Shown: positions 29,516-38,688 of the stretch, piece by piece
Numbering within the stretch: position 1 is the stretch's first letter
Layout of the letters: every line of letters starts with the position of its first letter
Assembly: GCF_020831405.1 (NCBI RefSeq)
Contig: NZ_JAJHPU010000036.1
Coordinates: forward strand, 1 to 64,000
Direction: 5' to 3'
DNA from: Pseudomonas oryzagri
Lineage (GTDB): Bacteria > Pseudomonadota > Gammaproteobacteria > Pseudomonadales > Pseudomonadaceae
Length of the DNA: 64,000 nucleotides
The notes under the pieces: generated by a model
The model's input: the letters and a program-made list of their open reading frames with translations, nothing else
Databases searched by the model: none
What the model was told of the DNA's origin: nothing
Translations under genes and position numbers: made by a program

Positions 29516-30302
29516 CGAGGCGCCGGTCGGCGTATTCGACTCCGGGGTGGGCGGCCTGTCGGTGCTCGGCGAAATCCGCGCGCGCCTGCCCAACGAGTCG
29601 CTGCTGTATGTCGCCGACAGTGGGCACGTGCCCTACGGCGAGAAAAGTCCCGACTACATCCGCGCGCGCTGCCGGCAGATCGCCGACTTCCTCCTCGAGC
29701 GGGGCGCCAAGGCGCTGGTGGTGGCCTGCAATACCGCCACCGTGGCGGCGGTGGCGGAGCTGCGCGAGCGTCATCCCGGACTGCCCATCGTCGGCATGGA
29801 ACCGGCGGTCAAGCCGGCGGCGGCGGCCACCCGCAGCGGCGTGGTCGGCGTGCTGGCCACCACCGGCACGCTGAAGAGCGCCAAGTTCGCCGCCCTGCTG
29901 GACCGCTTCGCAGGCGACGTGCGGGTGCTCACCCAGCCCTGTCCGGGGTTGGTCGAGTGTGTCGAGCAGGGCGCGCTGCTGGCCCCGCAGGCCCGTGCGC
30001 TGCTGGAGTCCTACGTGCGGCCGCTGCTGGCCGAGGGCTGCGACACCCTGATCCTCGGCTGCACCCACTATCCCTTCCTCAAGCCGCTGCTGCGTCAGCT
30101 GGTGCCGGTCGAAGTCGAGCTGATCGATACCGGCGCGGCGGTGGCGCGCCAGCTCGAGCGCCTGCTCGGCGAGCGCGATCTGCTGGCGCAGGGGCCGGCG
30201 CAGCCGGCGCGCTTCTGGTCCAGCAGCGGGCCGGCCGCTCTGGCGCGGGTGCTGCCGGTACTGTGGGGAGAGCCGGCCGCCGTCGCCGGGCTGGGCTGCT
30301 GA
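29508..30302 (+). CDS. murI: Glutamate racemase
   Basis: A 264-residue cofactor-independent racemase making D-glutamate for peptidoglycan. Both catalytic cysteines are visible, in VACNTATVA and [19 protein letters not shown] and the YGEKS loop are conserved. The ATG overlaps the moeB end by 8 bp. It completes the hemA-prfA-prmC-moeB-murI string. Confidence 0.97.
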   Translation: MSSEAPVGVFDSGVGGLSVLGEIRARLPNESLLYVADSGHVPYGEKSPDYIRARCRQIADFLLERGAKALVVACNTATVAAVAELRERHPGLPIVGMEPAVKPAAAATRSGVVGVLATTGTLKSAKFAALLDRFAGDVRVLTQPCPGLVECVEQGALLAPQARALLESYVRPLLAEGCDTLILGCTHYPFLKPLLRQLVPVEVELIDTGAAVARQLERLLGERDLLAQGPAQPARFWSSSGPAALARVLPVLWGEPAAVAGLGC

Positions 30303-30312
30303 GTACGCCCTA

Positions 30313-30341
30313 TGTTCACCCCGACGAACGGTTCCTATACT
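30313..30341 (+). promoter_or_regulatory. Candidate sigma-70 promoter of pagL
   Basis: TGTTCA, a 17-bp spacer, then TATACT, 94 bp before the pagL start. Hexamer match is moderate on the -35 side. Confidence 0.4.
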
Positions 30342-30435
30342 GCAAGTCAGCGGGTGCCGTCGCTCGGGGGAGACTGGTCGGAAATGCCGGGCGAACGCTC
30401 CTTTCGCGCAGAACGATAACAAGGAGTTGTTCATC

Positions 30436-30951
30436 ATGAAGCGATTGCTGAGCAGCGCTGCAGTCATGACATTGACCTTCGGCGCGATTGCGCCGGCCAG
30501 TGCCTGGGATGTGACCCTCGCCGCCGGGGTGACCCGCGAGTCCACCGAGGTGGTGCGTCTGGGGTTGCAGCGCGATTTCGAGCGCAGCTGGTGGCAGAGC
30601 CCCAGCGGCCGGCTGACCGGCTACTGGGATGGTGGCTACACCTACTGGTTCGGCGAACAGTCGGCCAGCAGCCACAGCTTGTCGGTGGCGCCGGTATTCG
30701 TCTACGAGTTCGCCGGCGCGACGCTGCGACCCTACATCGAGGCCGGCATCGGCGTGGCGCTGTTCTCCAGCACCGAGCACGAGAGCCACGACCTCAGCAC
30801 CGCCTTCCAGTTCGAGGACCGGCTGGGCTTCGGCCTGCGCTTCGCCGGCCAGGAAATCGGCCTGCGCGCCATCCACTACTCCAACGCCGGGATCAAGAAT
30901 CCCAACGAAGGCGCGGAGACCTACACCCTGCACTACCGCACCGCGTTCTGA
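30436..30951 (+). CDS. pagL: Lipid A 3-O-deacylase, PagL family
   Basis: A 171-residue outer-membrane beta-barrel enzyme that removes the 3-O acyl chain of lipid A. The signal peptide is cut after ASA (residue 23). The catalytic triad is in place: H147, S149 and E161 in IHYSNAGIKNPNEGAE, two residues earlier than H126, S128 and E140 of P. aeruginosa PagL when counted in the mature protein. The ATG at 30436 follows AAGGAG with a 9-base gap. The conserved C-terminal residue is F, as in outer-membrane barrels. Confidence 0.93.
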   Translation: MKRLLSSAAVMTLTFGAIAPASAWDVTLAAGVTRESTEVVRLGLQRDFERSWWQSPSGRLTGYWDGGYTYWFGEQSASSHSLSVAPVFVYEFAGATLRPYIEAGIGVALFSSTEHESHDLSTAFQFEDRLGFGLRFAGQEIGLRAIHYSNAGIKNPNEGAETYTLHYRTAF

Positions 30952-30971
30952 GCCGGGCACGCTCAACAAAA

Positions 30972-30990
30972 AGCCGGGGATTCCCCGGCT
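30972..30990 (-). terminator. Terminator between pagL and the renalase-like gene
   Basis: An 8-bp stem AGCCGGGG/CCCCGGCT with loop ATT. On the minus strand TTTTTG follows, so it stops transcripts from the renalase-like gene before they enter pagL. Confidence 0.75.
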
Positions 30991-31107
30991 GTGCCTGTGC
31001 TGCGTGCGGTGGGCGGATGCGATTGCCCGCGGGAGCGAGGCAATCCCGCACGGATGGGGCGCGGTTTGATCAGGCTCCCTGGCGAAGCGTGTCCGCGCCG
31101 CGGGTCT

Positions 31108-32118
<1,011 letters not shown>

Positions 32119-32130
32119 TCAGGCTAATCC

Positions 32131-32168
32131 TTGGACGCGACTTATACAATGCCTAGAATCTGTACAAA
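32131..32168 (+). promoter_or_regulatory. SDR-hemH promoter with TTGTAYA-type repeats
   Basis: TTGGAC (32131-32136), 17 bp, TAGAAT (32154-32159) is a good sigma-70 promoter toward the SDR-hemH genes. TATACAA (32143-32149) sits in the spacer and TGTACAA (32161-32167) just after the -10; on the minus strand these read as direct repeats TTGTACA-N11-TTGTATA. On that strand TATAAG could also be a -10 for the renalase-like gene. The repeats resemble boxes bound by LitR/CarH-type light-responsive MerR repressors; this is inference. Confidence 0.5.
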
Positions 32169-32289
32169 ACTTCCTGGTCCACTCCAGCCATGAACCCGGC
32201 CTCTTCGCAGGCTACTGCTGGCTGGCCGGTAATTCCAGTGTGGACCAGACTCTGAACTGACGCTTGCAGGTAGAGAAGGAGATACAGTC

Positions 32290-33192
32290 GTGCGCATTCT
32301 GCTGACCGGCGGTACCGGACTGATCGGGCGGGCACTGTGCCGCCACTGGACGGCCGCAGGACACGAGCTGCTGGTATGGAGTCGTAACCCCGCCAAGGTG
32401 GCTGCGGTGTGCAGCGGCGCGCGAGGCATCGGTCGTCTCGAGGAGCTGGATGACGCGGCGCCACTGGATGCGGTGATCAACCTAGCCGGAACGCCCATCG
32501 CCGACCGGCCGTGGACTGCCGCGCGGCGACGCCTGCTGTGGGAAAGTCGGGTGACCCTGACCCGTAAATTGGTCGACTGGCTGGCCGCCCGACCGGCCAA
32601 GCCGCGGGTGTTGCTGTCCGGCTCGGCGGTCGGCTGGTACGGCGACGGCGGCGAGCGGCGGCTCACCGAAGAGAGCCCGGCGGGACGCGAGGACTTCGCC
32701 AGCGATCTGTGTTCCGCCTGGGAGGCGGCGGCGCTGCAGGCCGAGGAGTTCGGCATCCGCGTGGTACTGATCCGCACCGCGCCGGTGCTGGCGCGCGAGG
32801 GCGGCATGCTGGGGCGCCTGTTGCCGCCGTTCCGCTTGGGCCTGGGAGGGCGCCTGGGCAGCGGCCGGCAATGGATGCCGTGGATCCATATAGATGACGA
32901 GGTCGGCCTGATCGATTTTCTCCTGCAGCACGAGGAGTGCCGCGGTCCCTATAATGCCTGCGCGCCGAACCCAGTGCGCAACGCCGAGTTCACCCGCATC
33001 CTGGCGCGTGTGCTGCACCGTCCGGCGCTGCTGCCGGCGCCGGCCTACATGCTGCGCCTGGTATTCGGCGAGATGGCCGGCCTGCTGCTCGGCGGCCAGC
33101 ATCTGCAGCCGCAGCGCACGCTGGAGGCTGGCTACCAATTTCGTTTTCCCCACCTGGAGACGGCCCTGTCCGATCTGCTGGGTTCTCACTGA
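32290..33192 (+). CDS. TIGR01777/YfcH-type SDR epimerase-like protein
   Basis: A 300-residue extended short-chain dehydrogenase-like protein starting at GTG. The nucleotide-binding motif is [14 protein letters not shown]. Family features include [29 protein letters not shown] and a C-terminal DUF1731-type domain. No substrate is known. It is followed 11 bp later by hemH, the same pairing as in P. aeruginosa, so a link to haem metabolism is suggested but unproven. Confidence 0.88.
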   Translation: MRILLTGGTGLIGRALCRHWTAAGHELLVWSRNPAKVAAVCSGARGIGRLEELDDAAPLDAVINLAGTPIADRPWTAARRRLLWESRVTLTRKLVDWLAARPAKPRVLLSGSAVGWYGDGGERRLTEESPAGREDFASDLCSAWEAAALQAEEFGIRVVLIRTAPVLAREGGMLGRLLPPFRLGLGGRLGSGRQWMPWIHIDDEVGLIDFLLQHEECRGPYNACAPNPVRNAEFTRILARVLHRPALLPAPAYMLRLVFGEMAGLLLGGQHLQPQRTLEAGYQFRFPHLETALSDLLGSH

Positions 33193-33203
33193 CAAGGACA
33201 TTC

Positions 33204-34229
33204 ATGACCGATCACGCGCTGCTGCTGGTCAACCTCGGTTCGCCAGCCTCCACCGCGGTGGCCGACGTGCGTCGCTACCTCAACCAGTTCCTGATGGACC
33301 CGCATGTCGTCGACCTGCCCTGGCCGCTGCGCCGGCTGCTGGTGGGGCTGATCCTCGTCAGGCGCCCGGCCGCCTCGGCCGAGGCCTATCGCTCGATCTG
33401 GTGGGAAGAGGGCTCGCCGCTATTGGTGCTCGGCCGGCGCCTGCAAGCCAAGGTGGCCGAGCGCTGGTCGCACGGTCCAGTGGAACTGGCGATGCGCTAT
33501 GGCGAGCCTTCCATCGATGGCGCTCTGCAACGCCTGGCCGGTGCCGGCGTGCGCCGCGTGACCGTGGTGCCGCTGTATCCGCAGTTTGCCGACAGTACCG
33601 TGACCACCGTGCTCGAGGAGGTCCGCCGGGTGCTGCAAAGCCGTCAGCTCAGGCTGGAGACGGACGTTCTGCCGCCTTTCTACGACCAGCCCGAATACCT
33701 CGATGCGCTGGCGGCCAGCGCCGCGCCCTATCTCGAGCAGGGTTTTGACCACGTGCTGCTCAGCTACCACGGCCTGCCCGAGCGCCACCTGCACAAGAGC
33801 GACCCCACCGGCAGCCACTGCCTGCGGAGCGCCGACTGCTGTCAGCGAGCCAGCGGCGCCCTGCTCGCCAGCTGCTATCGCGCCCAGTGTCTGCGCACCA
33901 GCAGCGGCCTGGTCGAGCGTACCGGGCTGGGCGAGGGACAGTGGTCGGTGTCCTTCCAGTCGCGGCTGGGGCGGGCCAAGTGGATCGAGCCCTACACCGA
34001 GGCGGCGCTCGAGGAACTGGCTGCCCGGGGAGTGAAGAAGCTGCTGGTGCTCTGCCCCGCCTTCGTCGCCGATTGCATCGAAACCCTCGAGGAGATCGGC
34101 GAGCGCGGACGCGAGCAGTTCCGCGAGGCAGGAGGTCAGGAGTTGGTGCTGGTGCCCTGTCTCAACGACCAGCCGCAATGGGTGGAGGCGCTGGTGCGCC
34201 TGTGCGAGCGAATGCCGCAGGCGATCTGA
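33204..34229 (+). CDS. hemH: Ferrochelatase
   Basis: A 341-residue ferrochelatase inserting ferrous iron into protoporphyrin IX. The metal-site histidine is in [17 protein letters not shown], and the [17 protein letters not shown] motif is conserved. The C-terminal catalytic region reads [19 protein letters not shown]. It is probably co-transcribed with the SDR gene. Confidence 0.96.
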   Translation: MTDHALLLVNLGSPASTAVADVRRYLNQFLMDPHVVDLPWPLRRLLVGLILVRRPAASAEAYRSIWWEEGSPLLVLGRRLQAKVAERWSHGPVELAMRYGEPSIDGALQRLAGAGVRRVTVVPLYPQFADSTVTTVLEEVRRVLQSRQLRLETDVLPPFYDQPEYLDALAASAAPYLEQGFDHVLLSYHGLPERHLHKSDPTGSHCLRSADCCQRASGALLASCYRAQCLRTSSGLVERTGLGEGQWSVSFQSRLGRAKWIEPYTEAALEELAARGVKKLLVLCPAFVADCIETLEEIGERGREQFREAGGQELVLVPCLNDQPQWVEALVRLCERMPQAI

Positions 34230-34250
34230 TCAAGCAAGCCAATAGGGCGT

Positions 34251-34312
34251 CCACGGGTCTTGTCGGGGCGAATTCCTTCGCCTCGCAAAACCCGTGGGCG
34301 AATGAATTCGCC
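34251..34312. repeat. REP-like pair of palindromes after hemH
   Basis: CCACGGGT (34251-34258) pairs with ACCCGTGG (34290-34297) around the hairpin GGCGAATTCCTTCGCC (34267-34282). A second hairpin, GGCGAATGAATTCGCC, follows at 34297-34312. The shared GGCGAA/TTCGCC arms and the intergenic position between converging genes suggest a REP/REPIN-type repeat; it may also act as a bidirectional terminator. Confidence 0.55.
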
Positions 34313-34356
34313 TCTACAGTGGAGCCCTTGATCCGCGGGTCACCTTGTCGTCCGGC

Positions 34357-35685
34357 TCAGGGTTGCTGGCGCAACTGTTCGAGCAGGCGATGGTTGGGAT
34401 AACCGTCGGCCGGCCAGCCCAGTTGCTGCTGGCTGGCGCGTACCGCGCGGCGAGTGTTGGCACCAATGATGCCGTCCGGCGTGCCGGGGTCGAAGCCGCG
34501 CTGCGCCAGGCGTTCCTGCAGTTCGATGCGTTCGCTGCGCGACAGCGGCCGCTCGCCGCGCGGCCAGCCGGCGAGGACCTGGCCGCCGCCGCTGAAGCGT
34601 TCGCCGAGCAGGCTGATGGCCAGGGCGTAGGCGGTGGAATTGTTGTACTTGAGGATGGTGCGGAAGTTGTCCTGGACCAGGAACGCCGGGCCGAGGTGGC
34701 CAGCCGGCAGCAGCAGGGTTGCACTCTGCATGTGGGCGGCCTCTACCTGGGCGTTCTCCGCCAGCGGGCGGATGCCCAGCTGCAGCCATTCGCCGACCGT
34801 CTTGCGGGTATCCGGGTCGGCCAGCGCATAGTCGAAGCCTTGGGGCAGACGCACTTCCATGCCCCAACTCTGGCCCGGCTGCCAGCCGGAGGCGCGCAGG
34901 TAGTTGGCGGTCGAAGCCAGCGCATCGGCGGTGGAGTCCCAGATGTCGCGGCGGCCGTCGCCGTCGAAGTCCACCGCATGGCGCTGGTAGGTGGTCGGAA
35001 TGAACTGGGTCTGGCCCATCGCTCCCGCCCAGGAGCCCAGCATGCGCTGCGGCTGCACGTCGCCGTGCTCGAGGATGCTGAGCGCGGCGAGCAGTTGATC
35101 CTGGGCGAACTGCGGGCGGCGTCCCTCGTGGGCGAGGGTGGCCAGCGAGCGGATCACGTTCATGTTGCCCATGTTGCTGCCGAAGTTGCTTTCCATGCCC
35201 CACACCGCCACCAGGGTATGCCGCTCGACTCCGTAGCGCCGCTCGATGGCGCCCAGGGTGGCGGCATGCTCGTCGAGCAACTGCTGGCCTTTGACCACGC
35301 GCTGCGGCGAAACGGCGCTGTCGAGGTATTCCCACACCGGGCGGGCGAACTCGGGCTGGCTGCTGTCGGCGCGGATCACCGCCGGGTCGGGACTGATGCC
35401 GGCGAAGGCGCGCTCGAAAGTGTCGGCACCGATGCCGGCGGCCAGGGCGATGCGACGGAAGTCCTCGCGCCACTGACTGAAGCTGCGCGGCATGGCCGCC
35501 GGTGAGGCGAGCGGCTCGACGGCGGGCCTGGCGGCGGGAGTAGCGGTCGCCAGCATCGGCGCCGCGTGCACGGCACGGTTGGCGGGCGGCTCGGCGCAGG
35601 CACTGAGCTGGACCAGTGCCAGCAGCAGGGCGCTACTGCCGAACAGGCGCCGACGCAACCGACGCCCTGCGGACGGATAGGGCAT
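34357..35685 (-). CDS. Membrane-bound lytic murein transglycosylase, MltB/SltB type
   Basis: A 442-residue peptidoglycan-cleaving enzyme. The lipoprotein signal ends LSAC (C30). The catalytic domain has the general acid E165 in VWGMESNFGSNMG, followed by LGSWAGAMGQTQFIPTTYQ. A C-terminal peptidoglycan-binding domain (LQERLAQRGFDPGTPDGIIG) is attached. It cuts glycan strands to give 1,6-anhydromuramyl ends. It is convergent with hemH; the ATG at 35685 follows GGAAG. Confidence 0.92.
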   Translation of the reverse strand: MPYPSAGRRLRRRLFGSSALLLALVQLSACAEPPANRAVHAAPMLATATPAARPAVEPLASPAAMPRSFSQWREDFRRIALAAGIGADTFERAFAGISPDPAVIRADSSQPEFARPVWEYLDSAVSPQRVVKGQQLLDEHAATLGAIERRYGVERHTLVAVWGMESNFGSNMGNMNVIRSLATLAHEGRRPQFAQDQLLAALSILEHGDVQPQRMLGSWAGAMGQTQFIPTTYQRHAVDFDGDGRRDIWDSTADALASTANYLRASGWQPGQSWGMEVRLPQGFDYALADPDTRKTVGEWLQLGIRPLAENAQVEAAHMQSATLLLPAGHLGPAFLVQDNFRTILKYNNSTAYALAISLLGERFSGGGQVLAGWPRGERPLSRSERIELQERLAQRGFDPGTPDGIIGANTRRAVRASQQQLGWPADGYPNHRLLEQLRQQP

Positions 35686-35789
35686 AACGACTTCCACGGT
35701 AAAGCAAAACAAGGGGCAACCTTAACATGCACTGGCGGGGTTGGCTTTACATGGCATGTCGGAGATAGAGCTCGTTCGTCGGGCGGAGT

Positions 35790-36203
35790 TCACTGTTCGG
35801 GGGCGCAGCGGGTGGCGCCACACTCGAGCGAATGGAGGATCGGGCAGTCCGGTCGCTGGTCGCCCTGGCAGTGCTCGACCAGCTCGCCGAGGGTGTCGCG
35901 CAGGCTGACCAGCTCGGCGATCTTGCGTTCCAGGGTGGCGATGTGGCCGAGCGCCAGGGCCTTCACGTCGGCGCTGGCGCGCTGGCGGTCCTGCCACAGC
36001 TGCAGCAGCTTGCCGACCTCCTCGAGGGAAAAACCCAGGTCGCGGGCGCGCTTGATGAAGGTCAGCCGATGCAGGTCCTGCGCGCTGTAGTGGCGATAGC
36101 CGTTGTCGCCGCGCCCGGCCGGCTGGAGCAGGCCGATGCTCTCATAGTGGCGGATCATCTTGGCACTGAGGCCGGATTGCCGGGCGGCTTGGCCGATGTT
36201 CAT
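35790..36203 (-). CDS. cueR: Copper(I)-responsive MerR-family activator CueR
   Basis: A 137-residue MerR-family protein. The N-terminal winged helix starts MNIGQAARQSGLSAKMIRHYE. The Cu(I) ligands fall exactly at C112 and C120, in HCQGDQRPDCPIL, and the S77 typical of monovalent-metal sensors is present. It should activate copper-export genes by twisting a long-spacer promoter. No copA or copZ is adjacent in this window; the only CueR-type promoter nearby faces cueR itself. Confidence 0.93.
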   Translation of the reverse strand: MNIGQAARQSGLSAKMIRHYESIGLLQPAGRGDNGYRHYSAQDLHRLTFIKRARDLGFSLEEVGKLLQLWQDRQRASADVKALALGHIATLERKIAELVSLRDTLGELVEHCQGDQRPDCPILHSLECGATRCAPEQ

Positions 36204-36270
36204 GGGGAACCCTCCGTTCGTCGGCGGCCCCCCTCGGGGTGGCCGTCGTTTTTCGCATGCTTAAGGATCA

Positions 36271-36294
36271 ACCTTGCCATATGGGGAAGGTCAA
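36271..36294 (-). promoter_or_regulatory. CueR-type copper promoter and operator facing cueR
   Basis: The dyad on the minus strand is ACCTTCCCC-ATA-TGGCAAGGT type, matching CueR boxes. It sits in a 19-bp spacer between -35 TTGACC (36294-36289) and a weak -10 (GATCCT), the long-spacer layout that MerR proteins need. It lies 68 bp upstream of cueR and reads toward it, implying positive autoregulation. No gene is seen between 36204 and 36533. Confidence 0.65.
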
Positions 36295-36533
36295 GGGGGA
36301 TCTGATCTGTACCGATTTGCCACGATCTCGGGGCTCCTCTACCGCTATGCCTCGACTGGGGCAGGCTTTGGCGGCTACTTGGCCCGGTATCGGGCGCCGC
36401 TGGTCGGGGCTGCAAAAAAGTACCTGTAATTCGCAAAATTCTCCTAACCGCCCACTGTTTCAGCGTCTAGCTTGAGTGTTACGGCAGGTTAACGGCCGTG
36501 AACAGTCCAGAAACAATTTGTGAGGTGGAGAAA
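36295..36533 (+). promoter_or_regulatory. Upstream region of the tad operon
   Basis: No gene is visible. An imperfect inverted repeat (GTTACGGC ... GCCGTGAAC, about 36479-36503) lies just before the flp ribosome binding site (GAGGTGGAG, 36522-36530) and could be an operator. I could not place a confident promoter. Confidence 0.3.
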
Positions 36534-36746
36534 ATGGAACTTCAAACAATCAAGCAGGCTGTAATCAAGTTCATTAAGGACGAAGAGGGCCTGACCATCG
36601 TTGAATATGCGGTGGCCGGTGGTCTGGTCACCTTGGGGGCCGTTGCAGCATTCATTCTGCTGGGGGGGAACGTAGCCACGCAGATCAACTGCCTGGCTGA
36701 TGCTGTAATGGGCAATGCCTGCGGTGGTGGTGGTGCTGGTGCGTAA
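36534..36746 (+). CDS. flp: Flp/Fap-type major pilin
   Basis: A 70-residue type IVb prepilin of the Tad system. Prepilin peptidase should cut after G19 in DEEGLTIVEYAVAGG, leaving a mature pilin of 51 residues with the diagnostic E and Y at +5 and +6. The hydrophobic stretch (residues 20-46) forms the pilus core. The tail is Gly-rich with two cysteines (C53, C63) that could form a disulfide. First gene of the tad operon; local base composition is less GC-rich than in the flanking housekeeping genes. Confidence 0.95.
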   Translation: MELQTIKQAVIKFIKDEEGLTIVEYAVAGGLVTLGAVAAFILLGGNVATQINCLADAVMGNACGGGGAGA

Positions 36747-36798
36747 CGACTTGTAGAACTAACTATTTTCTGTAGTTCCAATTTTTCGGGGGCTTCTG

Positions 36799-37296
36799 AT
36801 GCTGTTGATTGCATTGTTGTCAGTGCTCCTCTTGGGGGCGGTGGTTTATGACCTCGTAAGCCACCGACTCCCCAATTATTACCTCCTCCTTGGCCTGCTG
36901 GTGGGGCTGTACTACCAGGTCGACATGGTGGGGTGGAGCGGCTTACGAATAGGGGGCGAAGGCTTTCTGGTGGGGTTCGCTGTCTTCATTCCACTTTACA
37001 TCCTGGGGGGGATGGCCGCTGGCGATGTGAAGTTGATGGCGGTAGTCGGCAGCTTTCTGGACGCCGAGGCAGTGTTGTGGGCAGCGGCTTTCAGTTTCCT
37101 TGCCGGGGGATTAATAGGGGTTTTCTATCTGATTTATAAGAAGGGCTTGGGCAGGTTGGTTTCGCGTTACTACGCAATGGCAGTTACGCGAACTCGTATT
37201 TCCGCAGCGGCCGACGATGCCGCGAGACATCGATTCCCTTATGCAATCGCTATTGCGACCGGAACTTTGCTGAGTTTGTATTGGACGCCGATTTAA
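36799..37296 (+). CDS. tadV: Prepilin peptidase, TadV/CpaA family
   Basis: A 165-residue inner-membrane aspartyl peptidase of family A24, without the N-terminal methylase domain of PilD. Catalytic aspartates are D18 in VYDLVSHRLPN and D76 in GGMAAGDVKLM. About five membrane segments are predicted. It should process Flp and the TadE/TadF pseudopilins. Located directly after flp, as in most tad loci. Confidence 0.94.
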   Translation: MLLIALLSVLLLGAVVYDLVSHRLPNYYLLLGLLVGLYYQVDMVGWSGLRIGGEGFLVGFAVFIPLYILGGMAAGDVKLMAVVGSFLDAEAVLWAAAFSFLAGGLIGVFYLIYKKGLGRLVSRYYAMAVTRTRISAAADDAARHRFPYAIAIATGTLLSLYWTPI

Positions 37297-37332
37297 CAAT
37301 GTAAATCTTCTGATAACAGCAGGGAGCAGGCC

Positions 37333-38688
37333 ATGAATAAGCCGGGGTTTGCCAAGGTCGAAGATGCCGGGGTAGACAACTCCGGTGGGGGCAATGCTTT
37401 CAATTCGAATCAACCACGCACGCTGGCGGAGACGGGGCTTTCCGACACGCTGCTGATCGATCTGCTCTGCAAACATCTCTATGACGCCGGGAGCCTGGAT
37501 ACTGCCCGGCTCATAGAGCGCGTTGCGCTGCCCGGACCGGTGCTCGATGAGTTGCTGGCCTTCCTGCGCAAGGACGGGCGTATCGAGGTATTGGGGCAGT
37601 CGCCCAATGGTGGTGGTGGCCTGCGTTACGGTCTGACCGAGCGGGGTCGCGGCAGTGCTCGCGATGCTTTGGCGCGCAGCGGCTATATCGGGCCCGCACC
37701 CTATCCCGTCGAGCGCTATCGGGAGCTGCTCCGGCAGCAGACCATCCACCATGGCGGCGTCACCGGCAAGGAAATGCAGGGCGCCTTCACTGGGGTGGTG
37801 TTGCACGGAGGCATGCTTGACCAGTTGGGGGCTGCACTGAATTCCGGGCGGGCGATCATGATCTACGGCCCCGCCGGTACCGGCAAAACCTTCATCAGTA
37901 GCAAGCTGATCCGCTTGTTCGGCGAGAGCATCTGGGTGCCCCATGCCATTGCCATCGGCGAGGCGATCATCGAAATCTTCGATCCCCAGGTGCACAAGCG
38001 GGTGGAAGAGGAGGTCGCCAAGCCGAGCCTACGCCTGGACCAAGGCCATGATCGTCGTCTGTTGCGTTGCAAGCGCCCGGTGGTGGTCACCGGCGGCGAG
38101 CTGACCATGGACCAGCTGGATATCCGCTACGACCCTTACAGTCGCCAATACCAGGCGCCCCTGCAGCTCAAGGCCAGCAACGGCATGTTCATCATCGATG
38201 ACATGGGCCGCCAGCGCATGGCGCCGGCCGAGTTGCTCAACCGCTGGATCGTGCCGATGGAGGAGAAAAAAGATTTCCTCAATCTCGGTGGCGGTCGCCA
38301 CTGTGAACTACCTTTTGACCTGATCCTGGTCTTCTCCACCAACCTCAACCCGCTGCAACTGGCGGACGAGGCCTTCCTGCGCCGGATTGGCTACAAGCTG
38401 CATTTCGACTACCTGACCCGCCACGAGTACGAGCGAATCTGGCGCCAGGAAGTGGAGAAACTGGAGATTCCCTTCGATCCGTTGTTGCTCCGTTATGTCA
38501 TCGAAGGCCTGCATCAACCGGAAAAGGTGCCGCTGGCACCCTGCCATCCCCGCGACCTGCTGGGCATGGCGCGGGACCGGCAGCGTTATCAGGGGAGCTC
38601 CGGGCCGTTGACGCCGCAGGAGCTGGAGTGGGCCTGGCGTAACTACTTCGTCAGGCTGCCGGGTGCTGAGCAAGGAGATAAGCAATGA
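37333..38688 (+). CDS. AAA ATPase within the tad operon, unknown role
   Basis: A 451-residue cytoplasmic protein with no signal peptide. Residues about 35-120 look like a winged-helix-type domain (LIDLLCKHLYDAGSLDTARL; LRYGLTERGRGSARDAL). The AAA core follows: Walker A GPAGTGKT (179-186), Walker B MFIIDD (285-290, ending DD rather than DE), sensor 1 asparagine in FSTNLNP (N337) and an Arg pair, FLRRIG (350-351), as possible arginine finger. It is not one of the canonical Tad proteins of Aggregatibacter, Caulobacter or P. aeruginosa. Its stop overlaps the rcpC start (ATGA), so it is an integral operon member. A remodelling or assembly-control ATPase is a guess. Confidence 0.85.
   Translation: MNKPGFAKVEDAGVDNSGGGNAFNSNQPRTLAETGLSDTLLIDLLCKHLYDAGSLDTARLIERVALPGPVLDELLAFLRKDGRIEVLGQSPNGGGGLRYGLTERGRGSARDALARSGYIGPAPYPVERYRELLRQQTIHHGGVTGKEMQGAFTGVVLHGGMLDQLGAALNSGRAIMIYGPAGTGKTFISSKLIRLFGESIWVPHAIAIGEAIIEIFDPQVHKRVEEEVAKPSLRLDQGHDRRLLRCKRPVVVTGGELTMDQLDIRYDPYSRQYQAPLQLKASNGMFIIDDMGRQRMAPAELLNRWIVPMEEKKDFLNLGGGRHCELPFDLILVFSTNLNPLQLADEAFLRRIGYKLHFDYLTRHEYERIWRQEVEKLEIPFDPLLLRYVIEGLHQPEKVPLAPCHPRDLLGMARDRQRYQGSSGPLTPQELEWAWRNYFVRLPGAEQGDKQ

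Noticed and set aside
36368-36385. GG-N10-GC pattern resembling a sigma-54 promoter before flp
   Set aside because: Only the GG and GC dinucleotides fit; the TGGCAC and TTGCA context is missing, and such patterns are frequent in GC-rich DNA.
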